From 20CM-2-65-7 sp963830455 (GTDB taxonomy: Bacteria > Gemmatimonadota > Gemmatimonadetes > Gemmatimonadales > GWC2-71-9): 64,000 nucleotides of DNA. Under the pieces are notes generated by a model, which did not search any database, was not told the DNA's origin, and worked only from the letters and a program-made list of their open reading frames with translations. Shown here piece after piece: positions 52,589-61,705 of the stretch; the first letter of the stretch is position 1; the number at the start of each line of letters is the position of its first letter. The stretch covers positions 62,001-126,000 of the forward strand of contig CAWHMT010000006.1 of the NCBI GenBank assembly GCA_963830455.1. Reading direction: 5' to 3'. The position numbers and the translations under genes are program-made.

Positions 52589-53196
52589 CGCTTCTCGCCC
52601 ACCCAGAGCCCGTGTTCCGCCGCCAGCTTGAGGAGCCCGATCGGAAGCTCGGGCTCTTCGTTTTCCACGACGAAGCGGCGGCCGCGCAGCAGGACCCGAT
52701 GCGCTTCGACCAGCCAGGGGGAGGTCGCGAGGTCGGCTCCCACCACGACGCCGCGCGCCACGGACGACCGCAGCGGCACTTGCTCGTTCGCCAACACGAG
52801 TGAGAGCATCGGCCGCTCTTCCACTTCGGACGGCGGGTTCACCCCGACGAAATGGATGCCCTGCATCAGCTCGGCGAGCCGCACGGCCTGACGCACCGCG
52901 GAACCGACGAGCACCACGTAGCCGCCCGGCCCCGAGAGCTCGAGCAGGGCCTGCAGCTGCCCGGCGTCGGCGGACGGGAGCGGTGACGGCGGCACGTACG
53001 TGTCTTTCAGGACGCGCTCCTGGCCGCGGCGGAAGTTCACGATCCCGCGCGCAATCGGATACTCCTTGTGACACACCGGGCAGCCGAGGAGCCCTGAGCG
53101 CACCATGCGATCGCGCACCTCGCCCGTCGAGAGCACCAGCATTTCCTCGCGATGGGGCTCGGGGCAGCGGAGCATCTCCGTCAGTTCGATATGCAT
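52585..53196 (-). CDS. Trm112-like zinc-binding domain protein
   Basis: 203 residues from an ATG at 53196. The N-terminus resembles Trm112/DUF343 (MLRCPEPHREEMLVLST, GLLGCPVCHKEYPIARGI) with CPxxH and CPVC as likely zinc ligands. The rest is Rossmann-like (PGGYVVLVGSAVRQAVRLAE, RFVVENEEPELPIGLLKLAA) but lacks an obvious SAM motif, so it may be a degenerate methyltransferase fold. Trm112 proteins activate methyltransferases; no partner is adjacent. A heptamer repeat begins right at its start codon. Confidence 0.6.
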   Translation of the reverse strand: MHIELTEMLRCPEPHREEMLVLSTGEVRDRMVRSGLLGCPVCHKEYPIARGIVNFRRGQERVLKDTYVPPSPLPSADAGQLQALLELSGPGGYVVLVGSAVRQAVRLAELMQGIHFVGVNPPSEVEERPMLSLVLANEQVPLRSSVARGVVVGADLATSPWLVEAHRVLLRGRRFVVENEEPELPIGLLKLAAEHGLWVGEKR

Positions 53197-53231
53197 GCTA
53201 TTGGCTATCGGCTATCGGCTATCGGCTAGGG
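53197..53231. repeat. GCTATCG heptamer repeat
   Basis: Five units, GCTATTG, three GCTATCG and GCTAGGG, between the Trm112-like start and the end of the M23 peptidase gene. If the downstream frameshift is corrected, the peptidase stop lies in the array. Same unit as the nusG-rplK repeat. Confidence 0.8.
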
Positions 53232-55062
53232 CGAAACTCCACCCAGGTCAGTTTTCCTGTCTCGACCTTCACCTGACGAAGTACTCGTTTCCCGTCGATC
53301 TCGACACCCGAGGACGTACGTCCCCGGCGGCACGTCCGAAATCGCGAAGTGCTCGTTGTACAGCGGGTCGGAGTGATTGCGCGGGCCGTAGGTCTCGATG
53401 AACGAGAACGGCGTTTCCTGGGGCTCGGGCTTCACCAGTCCGTAGATCCGTGCTTGCCGCACCGGCTGGCCACCCGAGTCCCAGACCTGCCCCGCCACCA
53501 TCCCGGTGCCGGGGAGCGGGTCGATCCACAGCTCGGGGTTCGTGTTGTATGGCGGGTACCGCACTTCCGGATCGACGATCAGGCGTGTCGAGTCGAACGG
53601 TGAGGCGTGCACCTCGAGGTGCATGTGGTCGTTGGTGGCGCGCCCGGTGTTGCCGACGAGGGCAATGACGTCTCCCGCTTTCACGCGGTCCCCAACTTGG
53701 CGAAGCAGCTTCGAGTTGTGGTAGTAGACGGAGAACAGATACAGCCGCCTGCCGTGCAGTCGACAGCGTTCTGTCGTGCTTGATGGCGACCGTGAGAGCG
53801 CCCCGCTCTGCCGGTCCCGAATGAACCACGACTCCGTCGCCGATCGCGTGCACCGGTGTTCCGTCGGCGTTGTTGAATTCGACGCCCTGATGCGGCTGGA
53901 AGTTGCCGCCCATGGTCGAGCCGAAGCGATAGGTTTGGTCGATGTGTGGCTGATCCGTGAGCGCGACGGGGCGGCGGAACCACGTGTGGCGGGGAGGGGC
54001 TGCCGCAGAAACCACTGAGAGGCCTACGGGAAACCACTCTCGCCAACCATGCCCCGCTTGAATCTCATCGAGGCCGTCGAGCCAGCCGCTGAGGTAGTGC
54101 TTGGAACCAATCGCAGCCAGCGAGGTCGCGAACCCACTTCGCCGGGGTGACCCTTTCATCTCGAAGTGGCCGATGAAGCTCCACACACCCCCATCGCCCG
54201 CAGCTACGAACCGATCGTCAGGCGTAAAGACCAGTTGCTGAACACTCCGTCGCTCCTCCGGCGGCTGCTGGTATGCCTCATGGGCGAACGGCCAGACCCC
54301 CAGCTCCGTGCCCATCCACAAGTGCCCCGTGGGATCGAAGGCAATAGACCGCACGCGAGGTCCACAGTTCGCGCAGGTTAGGCTTGGACGCAGTGCGTGT
54401 TCCGTCCACGTCCGGCCACCGTCGCTCGATGCTGCCAACCCTCCAAGATTACTGATCCAACTCTGACCTTGAGGGTTGATACCGATGGCTAAGACGTACT
54501 GGTTCAGGATCCTCCCCCACACCGGATCTTTGGCGGTGGTCGCCCCAATCGAATCCGTGATGACGCGCCAAGTCTGCCCATCATCCCACGTCAGTTTTAT
54601 CCCGTCCGCCGTCGCGATGTACGTCGTGTCCCCGCGCGTCACGATTCCATTTGGCGTGACGTACTGCCACTCCGGACCGAGCTGTCCGAACTCCCAGTTC
54701 TTCCACGTTTTCCCGCCGTCGGTCGAGAGTCCCCAGCCATTGCCCACCGTGCCGTACCAGATCTGCCCGCGCGGTCCGAAGCCGAACGCGTGCACGAAAT
54801 CCCACGAGATCGCATGCGCGGCGGTATCGGACGACGAGTGGATGCGTTCCCACACCCGTCCTGCTTCCCCCGTCCCCTCTCCCGGTCGCAAGACGAAGAT
54901 CCCCTGCCCGTACGTACCCACCCAGATCGCGCTGTCGGGCGCACGGGCGATCGCGAGCACGTGCACGCCCCAGCCTGACGAATCCGGGAGCGGTGGAATC
55001 TGCTGCCCGGCCAGCGGAGACACGGCGAGCAACGATACGACGACGCACGACGCACGACGCAC
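53219..55062 (-). pseudogene. Beta-propeller and M23 peptidase fusion, frame broken twice
   Basis: From a GTG at 55062 (MRRASCVVVSLLAVSPLAG, a signal peptide) an N-terminal half has propeller-like repeats (AIWVGTYGQGIFVL, GLSTDGGKTWKNWEFG, SSDGGRTWTEHALR). An M23 domain follows (HQGVEFNNADGTPVHAIGDG and NDHMHLEVHAS) and a C-terminal beta domain. One extra base near 53756 shifts the frame inside the M23 domain; removing it gives LSTDGRRLYLFSVYYHNSK. Another near 53306 shifts it at VLG; removing it gives VEIDGKRVLRQVKVETGKL and a stop at 53219. The usual M23 zinc Asp is Glu. Follows the SDR gene by two bases. Confidence 0.7.
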
Positions 55063-55067
55063 GATCA
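55040..55067. repeat. ACGACGC heptamer repeat at the M23 gene start
   Basis: Three perfect ACGACGC units and one ACGATCA. The probable GTG start and the first signal-peptide codons of the peptidase gene are inside the array. Confidence 0.7.
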
Positions 55068-55763
55068 GCCTCGAACCGAGTACACCGTCGGAAGCAGTCT
55101 GATTTCCGTGACGGTCACGTGCTCCGGCTGGCTCACCGCGTACACGACCGCCGCCGCGACATCCTCGGCGCGCATCATGTCCTTGCGCTTCGTGAAGCCG
55201 GGCTTCGAATCGGGGTCCACGGCATCCCAGATGTCGGTATCGACGGGACCGGGCGACACGAGCGTCGTGCGCACACCGGTCTTCGAGGTCTCCTGGCGGA
55301 TTACTTCGTGCATGCCGCGCAATCCGAACTTCGACGCGGCGTAGGCGGTGGAGCCCGAAAAACCGATGTAGTCCGAGATCGAGCCGATGGTCACCAGATG
55401 CCCGCTGCCGCGCTCGGTCATTTTCGGCACGATCCGGCGCGCGAGCAGGAATGGGGCCGTGAGGTTGGTGGCGAGCGTCCTGGTGAAGTCTTCGAGCGTG
55501 GTGTCCGCGAGCGGCTTGATGAAAAAGATGCCGGCATTGTTCACCAGCACGTCCGGGACGCCGAGATCGCGTTCGACCATCGTCATCGCGCGATCCACGT
55601 CGTCGGGACGGGTGACATCGCACGGGATGTCGGTGCGGCGCTCCGCCCGCTCGGCTTTCAGGCTGCGCGCGAGCCGCACCACGTGTATGCCGCGCGCGCG
55701 CAGCGCGATCGCCACCGCGAGCCCGATCCCGCGGGAGGCGCCCGTCACCAGCGCGATTTTCAC
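55065..55763 (-). CDS. Short-chain dehydrogenase/reductase
   Basis: 232 residues. NAD(P) motif TGASRGIGLAVA at the N-terminus, NNAGIFFIKPL, the catalytic Ser-Tyr-Lys set in GSISDYIGFSGSTAYAASKFG, and SPGPVDTDIW. An Arg-rich second strand (ARSLKAERAERRTD) leans toward NADP. Overlaps folE by ATGA, so a pteridine reductase role is possible, but substrate residues cannot be assigned. Confidence 0.93.
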   Translation of the reverse strand: MKIALVTGASRGIGLAVAIALRARGIHVVRLARSLKAERAERRTDIPCDVTRPDDVDRAMTMVERDLGVPDVLVNNAGIFFIKPLADTTLEDFTRTLATNLTAPFLLARRIVPKMTERGSGHLVTIGSISDYIGFSGSTAYAASKFGLRGMHEVIRQETSKTGVRTTLVSPGPVDTDIWDAVDPDSKPGFTKRKDMMRAEDVAAAVVYAVSQPEHVTVTEIRLLPTVYSVRG

Positions 55764-56398
55764 AGCGCGAAGCTGCCGCCGTGTACCAGTCTCAGAAACT
55801 CGTCGCGGGTCTTGCCGTCGTCACGAAACGCGCCGCGCAGCGAGCTGGTCACCGTCTTCGAGTTCTGCTTCTCGACGCCGCGCATCATCATGCAGAGATG
55901 GTACGCTTCGATCACGACGCCCACCCCCAGGGGTTTCAGCACCTGGCACAGCGCTTCGGCGACCTGATCGGTCAGCCGCTCCTGGACCTGCAGCCGCCGC
56001 GCGAACACTTCCACCACGCGCGGAATCTTCGACAGCCCCACGATCCGCCCGTTGGGCAGGTACGCCACGTGGGCGCGCCCGAAGAACGGCAGCATGTGGT
56101 GCTCGCACATCGAGTAGATCTCGATGTCGCGCACGCAGATCATGCTTTCGTGCTTTTCTTCGAACAGGGCATCGCCGATGACCTCATCGACGTTCATGCC
56201 ATAGCCGCGCGTGAGCCATTTGAGGGACGCTTCGACGCGAGCCGGCGTCTGGCGCAGCCCCTCGCGTTTCGGATCCTCGCCCAGCTGCTCCAGCATTTCG
56301 TGGACGAGTGTCTGGAAGGGGATGCGAATCTCGGTGGGCTCCGTGTGGGACTCGTGGAAGCTGTGGAGGCTCGCCGACTTCATTTTGTCTCGTGCCAT
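55760..56398 (-). CDS. folE: GTP cyclohydrolase I
   Basis: First step from GTP to dihydroneopterin triphosphate for folate or pterins. 212 residues. Zinc ligands Cys and His in SMCEHHMLPFFGRAHVAYLP and Cys in YHLCMMMRGVEKQNSKTVTS are present, with VGLSKIPRVVEVFARRLQVQ. The start at 56398 gives a 20-residue leader; a start at MKSASLH is also possible. Overlaps the SDR gene and is divergent from the CaCA exchanger across 17 bases. Confidence 0.97.
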   Translation of the reverse strand: MARDKMKSASLHSFHESHTEPTEIRIPFQTLVHEMLEQLGEDPKREGLRQTPARVEASLKWLTRGYGMNVDEVIGDALFEEKHESMICVRDIEIYSMCEHHMLPFFGRAHVAYLPNGRIVGLSKIPRVVEVFARRLQVQERLTDQVAEALCQVLKPLGVGVVIEAYHLCMMMRGVEKQNSKTVTSSLRGAFRDDGKTRDEFLRLVHGGSFAL

Positions 56399-56415
56399 GG
56401 TAAGATTGGACCCCC

Positions 56416-57618
56416 GTGCGATTCCTAAAGCTACTCGTGCTGGCGACGCAGGCGGGAGTCTCCGCGCTGTCGTCGCTGTGGACGTTCCCGAGCATCCTGC
56501 TCTCGGCCTTCCTGGTCGCCTGGGGCGCCGAAGCGGCGCAGTTCCTGATCTCGCAGGGCCTGGCCCTCGCGATTCTGGCCTGGCTCCAAACGCTGCCCGA
56601 GTTCGCGGTCGAAGCGGTGATCGCGTGGGAGGCCGGGGACAATCCCGCGCGCTCGCATCTCGCCATCGCCAACCTCACCGGCGCGATTCGCCTGCTGCTG
56701 GGCCTCGGCTGGCCGATGATCTACTACGTGTTCGCGTTCTTCGGGCGCCGGCGCGGCGAGCACGGACTCCCCGCGATCAAGCTCCAGCCCGAGCACGCCA
56801 CCGAAGTGGTGGGGCTCGTGCCACCGCTCTTGTACTTCGTCGTGATCCTGATCAAGCAGACGATCAGCTGGGTGGACGCGATCGTGCTGCTCACCTTATA
56901 CGTGCTCTACCTGTGGGCGCTGCTGCGCAATCCGCCGCACGACGTCGAGCAGCTCAGCGACGCGCCGCGCGTGTCGCAGTGGGCGTACCGCCAGCGTGGC
57001 TGGCGCCGGAAGGCGGCGATCGGCGGGTTGCTCGGCGCAGGAGGATTTCTCCTCTACATCACGGCCCATCCCTTCCTCGAATCGATGCTGGCGCTGGCAG
57101 CGCTGCTCGGCGTGAGCCAGTTCGTGCTGGTGCAGTGGGTCGCCCCGTTCCTCTCGGAGTTTCCGGAAAAGGTCTCCGCGTTTCTGTGGGCGCGGCGCGT
57201 CTCCCACGCGCCGATGGCGCTGATGAACATGGTGTCGAGCAACATCAATCAATGGACGGTGCTCGCGGCGATGATCCCGCTCGTGTTCGGCTACTCGCAC
57301 TACCAGCACAACGGCACGTGGGCGGACTTCCACTTCGATGCCGAACAGCGGGTCGAGATCATGCTGACGCTGCTGCAGACGGCGCTGGGGATGGTCGTGC
57401 TCGCGAACATGGAGTTCGACTGGTTCGACGCGACGGCGCTGTTCGTGCTGTGGGTGGTGCAGTTCGTCGCGCCGCACCTGCGCGAGGAGGTGTCGGTGGC
57501 CTACGCGTTGTGGATCGTCATCCTGCTGGTGGGATTTGCGCTGCGGGCCAAACCACTGCTCGCGCCGAAGTACTTCTGGGAAACGATCACGAAAAAACGA
57601 TCGGCCGGGACCGCATAA
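56416..57618 (+). CDS. CaCA-family sodium/calcium exchanger-like membrane protein
   Basis: 400 residues from a GTG at 56416, with about ten membrane segments. The two inverted alpha repeats of cation/Ca2+ exchangers are recognisable: LQTLPEFAVEAVIAWEAGDN with ANLTGAIRLLLG, and APFLSEFPEKVSAFLWARR with MNMVSSNINQWTVLAAMIPL. The ion-binding acidic residues are in LPEF and SEFPE. A long loop (RVSQWAYRQRGWRRKAAIG) separates the halves. A strong hairpin covers the stop codon. Confidence 0.88.
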   Translation: MRFLKLLVLATQAGVSALSSLWTFPSILLSAFLVAWGAEAAQFLISQGLALAILAWLQTLPEFAVEAVIAWEAGDNPARSHLAIANLTGAIRLLLGLGWPMIYYVFAFFGRRRGEHGLPAIKLQPEHATEVVGLVPPLLYFVVILIKQTISWVDAIVLLTLYVLYLWALLRNPPHDVEQLSDAPRVSQWAYRQRGWRRKAAIGGLLGAGGFLLYITAHPFLESMLALAALLGVSQFVLVQWVAPFLSEFPEKVSAFLWARRVSHAPMALMNMVSSNINQWTVLAAMIPLVFGYSHYQHNGTWADFHFDAEQRVEIMLTLLQTALGMVVLANMEFDWFDATALFVLWVVQFVAPHLREEVSVAYALWIVILLVGFALRAKPLLAPKYFWETITKKRSAGTA

Positions 57619-57632
57619 CGCGGACCGGCCGA
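57601..57632 (+). terminator. Strong hairpin at the end of the CaCA gene
   Basis: TCGGCCGG-GA-CCGC pairs with GCGG-A-CCGGCCGA across the ATAAC loop that contains the stop region. Very stable, but there is no U-run after it, so it may protect the 3' end or act with Rho. Confidence 0.45.
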
Positions 57633-57776
57633 CCGTCTGCAACAGGAGCGACGAGGGTTATTGAAGCCCGAAAGTAATGACGGGTCCCTCACCACGAATT
57701 CTGTCTTCCCCAATCGAGGGGGCATGACATGGGCCGCGGTATGCGGGTCCACAATCGAGCTTGTTGGCTCAATAGT

Positions 57777-57805
57777 TTGATCTCCCCGCCCCTGGGTACT
57801 AGAAT
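57777..57805 (+). promoter_or_regulatory. Promoter of the small membrane protein-cupin operon
   Basis: TTGATC, a 17-base spacer and TAGAAT (five of six matches to TATAAT), with transcription expected near 57812. An AAAGG ribosome-binding sequence follows, nine bases before a CTG start. Confidence 0.65.
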
Positions 57806-57833
57806 AGGTTCTGTACGACAAAGGTCAATCGCC

Positions 57834-57995
57834 CTGAACCTCTCGCTGATCGCCGCTGTCGTGATGCTGATCGCGTGGTTCCTGCTCGTGTTCGTCGCGC
57901 AGGTACCGAGCGGATTCGTGCACTTGCTGTACGCCGGTGCCATCATCCTGTTCGCGCGACGCATCCTGATCGGCGCGCCCCGCTTCGTCTCGTGA
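57834..57995 (+). CDS. Small two-helix membrane protein started from CTG
   Basis: 53 residues from a CTG at 57834, nine bases after AAAGG and 29 bases after a good -10 box: NLSLIAAVVMLIAWFLLVF, a short turn, then FVHLLYAGAIILFARRILIG and a C-terminal PRFVS. Two membrane helices with a basic end, similar to small DUF5670-type proteins. Upstream in-frame ATG/GTG/TTG codons lie before the promoter and would give a non-hydrophobic leader, so the longer 88-residue reading is unlikely. Overlaps the cupin gene by GTGA. Confidence 0.65.
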   Translation: MNLSLIAAVVMLIAWFLLVFVAQVPSGFVHLLYAGAIILFARRILIGAPRFVS

Positions 57996-58324
57996 AACTC
58001 GCGCTGCGGCCCTGGGATCCCCGCCTCGGCCCGCTCCAGCTCTTCACGCTGCGCCGGGTGCTGGAACGGGAAGGCATGGTGACCGCCTGGTGGTCGGACG
58101 TTCCCGGGACCATCATGCCCGTGCACGCGCACGCGTTTCCAGAAACGCGCTGGGTGCTCGAAGGGTACATGCGGGTGACCGCCGAAAACGAAACGGTCGA
58201 GCTCGGTCCTGGAGACCGGCTCGACCTCCCGCCGAACCTTCCGCACGCGACCGAGGTCCTGGGCCTCGGTCACGTGATCTACGTCAGCGGCACACCCCGG
58301 AGCGCTCCCGCGGCCCGGTCGTAG
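57992..58324 (+). CDS. Cupin domain protein
   Basis: 110 residues from a GTG at 57992 (MKLALRPWDPRLGPL). A single cupin barrel with metal-site residues in the usual places: MPVHAHAFPETRWVLEGYMR (two His, Glu) and LGPGDRLDLPPNLPHATEV (His). Could bind metal and a small ligand or act as a dioxygenase-like or isomerase-like enzyme; no specific activity can be assigned. Overlaps the small membrane protein gene. Confidence 0.85.
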   Translation: MKLALRPWDPRLGPLQLFTLRRVLEREGMVTAWWSDVPGTIMPVHAHAFPETRWVLEGYMRVTAENETVELGPGDRLDLPPNLPHATEVLGLGHVIYVSGTPRSAPAARS

Positions 58325-58326
58325 CC

Positions 58327-59295
58327 TCAGATTTCCCAGTTCGAGAAGACCACGCCCTGCGCGGCGTGCTGCTCCGGATACCCCTCGAACGTCATACGCA
58401 GGTCGGTCCAGCGCACCCGGTAGCCACGGGTGATCAGGCGGTGGAACGCGTCGTCGTACACGCTCTGACAGCGGACGGCGATGCGCCGGATACCGGCTTT
58501 GGCCGCCGCCGCTTCGACGGCGCTGATCGCGGCGTCGAACGCCGCGTTGTCGCGCGCGGCCAGCTTCAGCACGCGGACCTCATCGCGCGTGCGGCTGTCG
58601 GCGAGCGGCGCCGAATGCCAGAGCGCGAGCGCATCGAGGCCGCGGTCCCCGTCCACCAGCGACGTGTCACCCAGCCCCAGCTCGGCGGTGAGCAGGATCT
58701 CGCGCGAGAAGTCGACGCCGGGCATGAGATCGCTCACGAGCCCCCGGGCCGCTTGCATGGTCGCTTCTTTCGCGTCGCCCGAGCGGCGGGACAGCAGCAC
58801 GGGCGCCGGCTGCCCCCGCGTCGCGATCTCGTTGGTCAACGTGATCGTCAGAAACCCCGGCATGAACCCGAGGCGCGCGTAGAACCCGATGTTCTCCGGG
58901 GTGCGGGGCATCGTCTCGAGGCCGAGGGTGCTGATGCCGCGCTCGATGAGCCAGTCGGCGGCGGTGCGGACGATCGATTTGCCGACGCCGGTGCCCTGGC
59001 GGTCGGGCCGCACCGCGAGCGGCCCCATCCATCCCTCGGTGCCCGCCTGATGCGCGACGTTGAATGCGGCGATGTCGCCGTGTTCGTCGCGCCACACCAT
59101 GGCCCCGTCGCCGGCGTCGAGCAGCGCGTAGCGCCAGACGAGCGGATTGAGCTGCGGGACCCGCACGCCCATCAGGCCGTCGCGGCGATAGCGATCGGTG
59201 AACGCCTCCGCGAAGACACGATTCAACCCGTCGATGTCGCGCTCGGTCGCGCGCTCGGGTCCGGGGACTAGGGGTTCAGGCAGCCACGCTCGCAT
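58327..59295 (-). CDS. GNAT-family N-acetyltransferase
   Basis: 322 residues from an ATG at 59295. The acetyl-CoA motif is LAVRPDRQGTGVGKSIVRTA (about 92-111) after a strand-rich N-terminus (VFAEAFTDRYRRDGL), with NIGFYARLGFMPGFLTITL closing the first domain. The C-terminal 150 residues (IRRIAVRCQSVYDDAFHRLI) may be a second, degenerate GNAT domain. Overlaps the end of the Rad50/SbcC gene by 20 bases; a slightly later start would remove this. Acceptor unknown. Confidence 0.87.
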   Translation of the reverse strand: MRAWLPEPLVPGPERATERDIDGLNRVFAEAFTDRYRRDGLMGVRVPQLNPLVWRYALLDAGDGAMVWRDEHGDIAAFNVAHQAGTEGWMGPLAVRPDRQGTGVGKSIVRTAADWLIERGISTLGLETMPRTPENIGFYARLGFMPGFLTITLTNEIATRGQPAPVLLSRRSGDAKEATMQAARGLVSDLMPGVDFSREILLTAELGLGDTSLVDGDRGLDALALWHSAPLADSRTRDEVRVLKLAARDNAAFDAAISAVEAAAAKAGIRRIAVRCQSVYDDAFHRLITRGYRVRWTDLRMTFEGYPEQHAAQGVVFSNWEI

Positions 59296-61705
59296 CGGGC
59301 GGTCCCAGGGTAGCCGTGTCGTCGCGCACGACGCTTGTACCCGTCGTGGCGTCGTAGGTCACGCGGATCACGCGGTCCAGGCCGTCGCGCACCTGCTCGA
59401 TGTGCGTGATGAGAATGACCTGCGGGAAGCGGTCGCCGAGGCTGCGCAGCAGACCGAGCACGTGCTGCCGGCGCGACTCGTCGAGCGAGCCGAAGATTTC
59501 GTCGAGCACGAGCAGCGAGAGCGGCTGCCCGGCGCGCTCGGCGATCATCTGGGAAATGGCGAGCCGCAGCACCAGGTTGGCGATGTCTTCTTCCCCCCCC
59601 GAGATCACCGGCTTGGGCACGCCTTCGTCGAGCACCACGACCCGATAGTTCTCGTCCAGGTCCACTTCATCGTAGCGCCCATCCGTCAGATCGGATAGGA
59701 AGGCCGACGCCAGCGTGCTGATTTCCGGCCGCATCGCCTCGTTCAGCCTGGCCCGGAGATCGGAGAACGCGCGGTCCAGCTCATGGTGCAGCCGCAACTC
59801 GATCTTGCGTTCGCCGATGGTGCGCTCGCGCGCAGCGCGCTCGGCGACGCGGCGCTCGGTCTCGCGGACCGCGGTCTCCGCCGCCACGAGCTCGCCGCGG
59901 CTCTCGGCGACGGCCAGCTCCGCCGCCCGCAGCGCGTGCGCCGCGCGGTCGTGGCGCTCGCGCGCGGCCTGAAACTTCGGCTCCGAGAATCCCTGCTCTT
60001 TCACGGCCTCGCCCAGCTGCTTGACCAGCTCCTCACGCGCCGACAGCGCCTTCTCCGCCAGCTCGGCCTCACTGACCAGGGCTTCGGCGCGGTCGGCGCG
60101 CGCCTTCAGGGCGGCCGCCTGCAGCGCCACGGGCTCGAGCCTGGCCAGCTCGGCGCGCACGTCGTTGTGACGATCCGCGTCGTATCCGCCGTCACGGGCC
60201 GCGACCCGCCGCTCCATCTCCTCCGCCCGCTTGGCGAGGCCGGCGCGCTCCTTCTGCAGGCGGGTGCGCTCGCGGGACTGCTCGCGCAGCGTGCCCTCGC
60301 GCTCGCTCGCGAGCCGGACTTCCTCGCGGAGCGCGTCGCGGGCGGTCTCCGCCTCCGTGACCGCCGCGGGAGCAGCGGCCAGCTGCTCGATGCGCTGCTT
60401 GAAGTACCTACCGTCCTCAATGATCGCCTCGAGCTGCCGGTCGAGCACACCCAGCACGGCGTCGTGCTCGGCGCCGAGCGGCCGCCGGCAGGTGGGACAT
60501 TCCCCTTCGGGACCGAGCTTCAGGATCTTGTCGCGGTGATCCTTCACCTCGTCGTGCTGCTTGAGCAGCTCGGCACGCTTGGTGCTGGCGTACTCCTTCT
60601 CACGAACCCACGTGTCCTGCTGCTCCCCGGCGACCTTGTCGGCGGCGGCGAGCCGCTCTTTCAGCTCATGCGCCTGGGCGGTCACCCGCTCGAGCTCCGT
60701 CTCGGCTTCGGCCAGCACCCCGATGCGGCGGTCGAGCACGTTCAGATTGCGCACCAGCTCCGTGATCTTGGCCTGATCCTCGCGCCGAGCCGCGTCCTCG
60801 CGATGCAACCGCTCCAGCTCGACCAGCTCCGCCTTCAGCCTGGTGACGGGAGCGACGTCCGCGTCGAGCTTGCGCAGCTCCTCGCGGGCCGCGAGGGCCT
60901 CGGCCAACTCCTTGTCGAGTCGCTGAAACTCCTGCCGGGCGACGACCACACCCTGCTCGGCCACGCGCAGATCGCCGTGGAGCGACAGCGTGCGCTCGCG
61001 GCGCTCCACCCACTGCTGCCAGCGGGGCTCCTCTTCGGCGAGCACCTGCTGCGCTTTCTGCCGCTCGGTCGTCGCCGCCGTCGCGGCCTTTCGGGCCTCG
61101 CTCAGCCGGGCCTCGGTCGTTTTCCGTTCCTTCTCGAGCTCCGATTGAGGCGGCAGACCCGTTTCCAGACCGTCGACTTCATGACCGAGGGCGTTGCGGC
61201 GCTCCCGCACCCGCTCCTGCGCGATGGTCAGCTGCTCGTGCCGCAGCACGCGCGAGAGAAACGCCGCGCGTTCGGGACGTGTGGCATCGGCGAGGACCGC
61301 CAGCTCCTTCTGCCCCGTGAAGTAGGTGTTGAAGAACTCGTCGTGCGTCATGCCGAGCACGCGCTGCAGCCGGGCCGTGACTTCTTTGATCGAGTTGGCG
61401 ACCACGATCCCATTCTCATGCAGGACCGCCTCGTTCAGTTTGCGCTCGACCACATACGTCCGGTTGCCGAGCGAAAACTCCAGCTCGACCCGCATCGGGG
61501 CGCGCGCCTTGGCGCGGAGATTGCGAATCGAGTCCTTGTCGCCGCGGGCCGCAGGATTGCCGTAGATCGCCCAGGCGATCGCTTCGAGCAGTGACGTCTT
61601 GCCCGAGCCGTTGGGCCCGATGATCCCGGTGACCCCGTCTCCAAAGGCGATCTCGGTGTCGGCGTGCTGGCGGAAGTTGACGAGCCGCAAGCGGTGCAGC
61701 TTCAC
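59276..61705 (-). CDS. sbcC: SMC-type ATPase of the Rad50/SbcC family
   Basis: 809 residues from a GTG at 61705 (MKLHRLRLVNFRQHADTEI). Walker A GPNGSGKTSLLEAIAWAIYG near 30-50, Q-loop FTGQKELAVLAD, long coiled coils either side of a zinc-hook CPTC (GECPTCRRPLG, near 402), then signature SGGEEDIANLVLRLAISQMI and Walker B LLVLDEIFGSLDESRRQ. This is the ATPase partner of the Mre11/SbcD nuclease, for trimming and tethering broken DNA ends. The GTG overlaps the SbcD stop (GTGA). Confidence 0.96.
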   Translation of the reverse strand: MKLHRLRLVNFRQHADTEIAFGDGVTGIIGPNGSGKTSLLEAIAWAIYGNPAARGDKDSIRNLRAKARAPMRVELEFSLGNRTYVVERKLNEAVLHENGIVVANSIKEVTARLQRVLGMTHDEFFNTYFTGQKELAVLADATRPERAAFLSRVLRHEQLTIAQERVRERRNALGHEVDGLETGLPPQSELEKERKTTEARLSEARKAATAATTERQKAQQVLAEEEPRWQQWVERRERTLSLHGDLRVAEQGVVVARQEFQRLDKELAEALAAREELRKLDADVAPVTRLKAELVELERLHREDAARREDQAKITELVRNLNVLDRRIGVLAEAETELERVTAQAHELKERLAAADKVAGEQQDTWVREKEYASTKRAELLKQHDEVKDHRDKILKLGPEGECPTCRRPLGAEHDAVLGVLDRQLEAIIEDGRYFKQRIEQLAAAPAAVTEAETARDALREEVRLASEREGTLREQSRERTRLQKERAGLAKRAEEMERRVAARDGGYDADRHNDVRAELARLEPVALQAAALKARADRAEALVSEAELAEKALSAREELVKQLGEAVKEQGFSEPKFQAARERHDRAAHALRAAELAVAESRGELVAAETAVRETERRVAERAARERTIGERKIELRLHHELDRAFSDLRARLNEAMRPEISTLASAFLSDLTDGRYDEVDLDENYRVVVLDEGVPKPVISGGEEDIANLVLRLAISQMIAERAGQPLSLLVLDEIFGSLDESRRQHVLGLLRSLGDRFPQVILITHIEQVRDGLDRVIRVTYDATTGTSVVRDDTATLGPPDASVAA

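Noticed and set aside
55066..55623. Extension of the M23 gene frame upstream of its GTG
   Set aside because: The extension is an out-of-frame reading of the SDR gene; signal peptide and gene spacing support the GTG at 55062.
59258..59282. Possible heptamer repeat at the start of the GNAT gene
   Set aside because: Only two loose units with no clear 7-base register.
59783..61594. 603-codon plus-strand frame opposite sbcC
   Set aside because: Leu/Arg-rich shadow of the coiled-coil gene.
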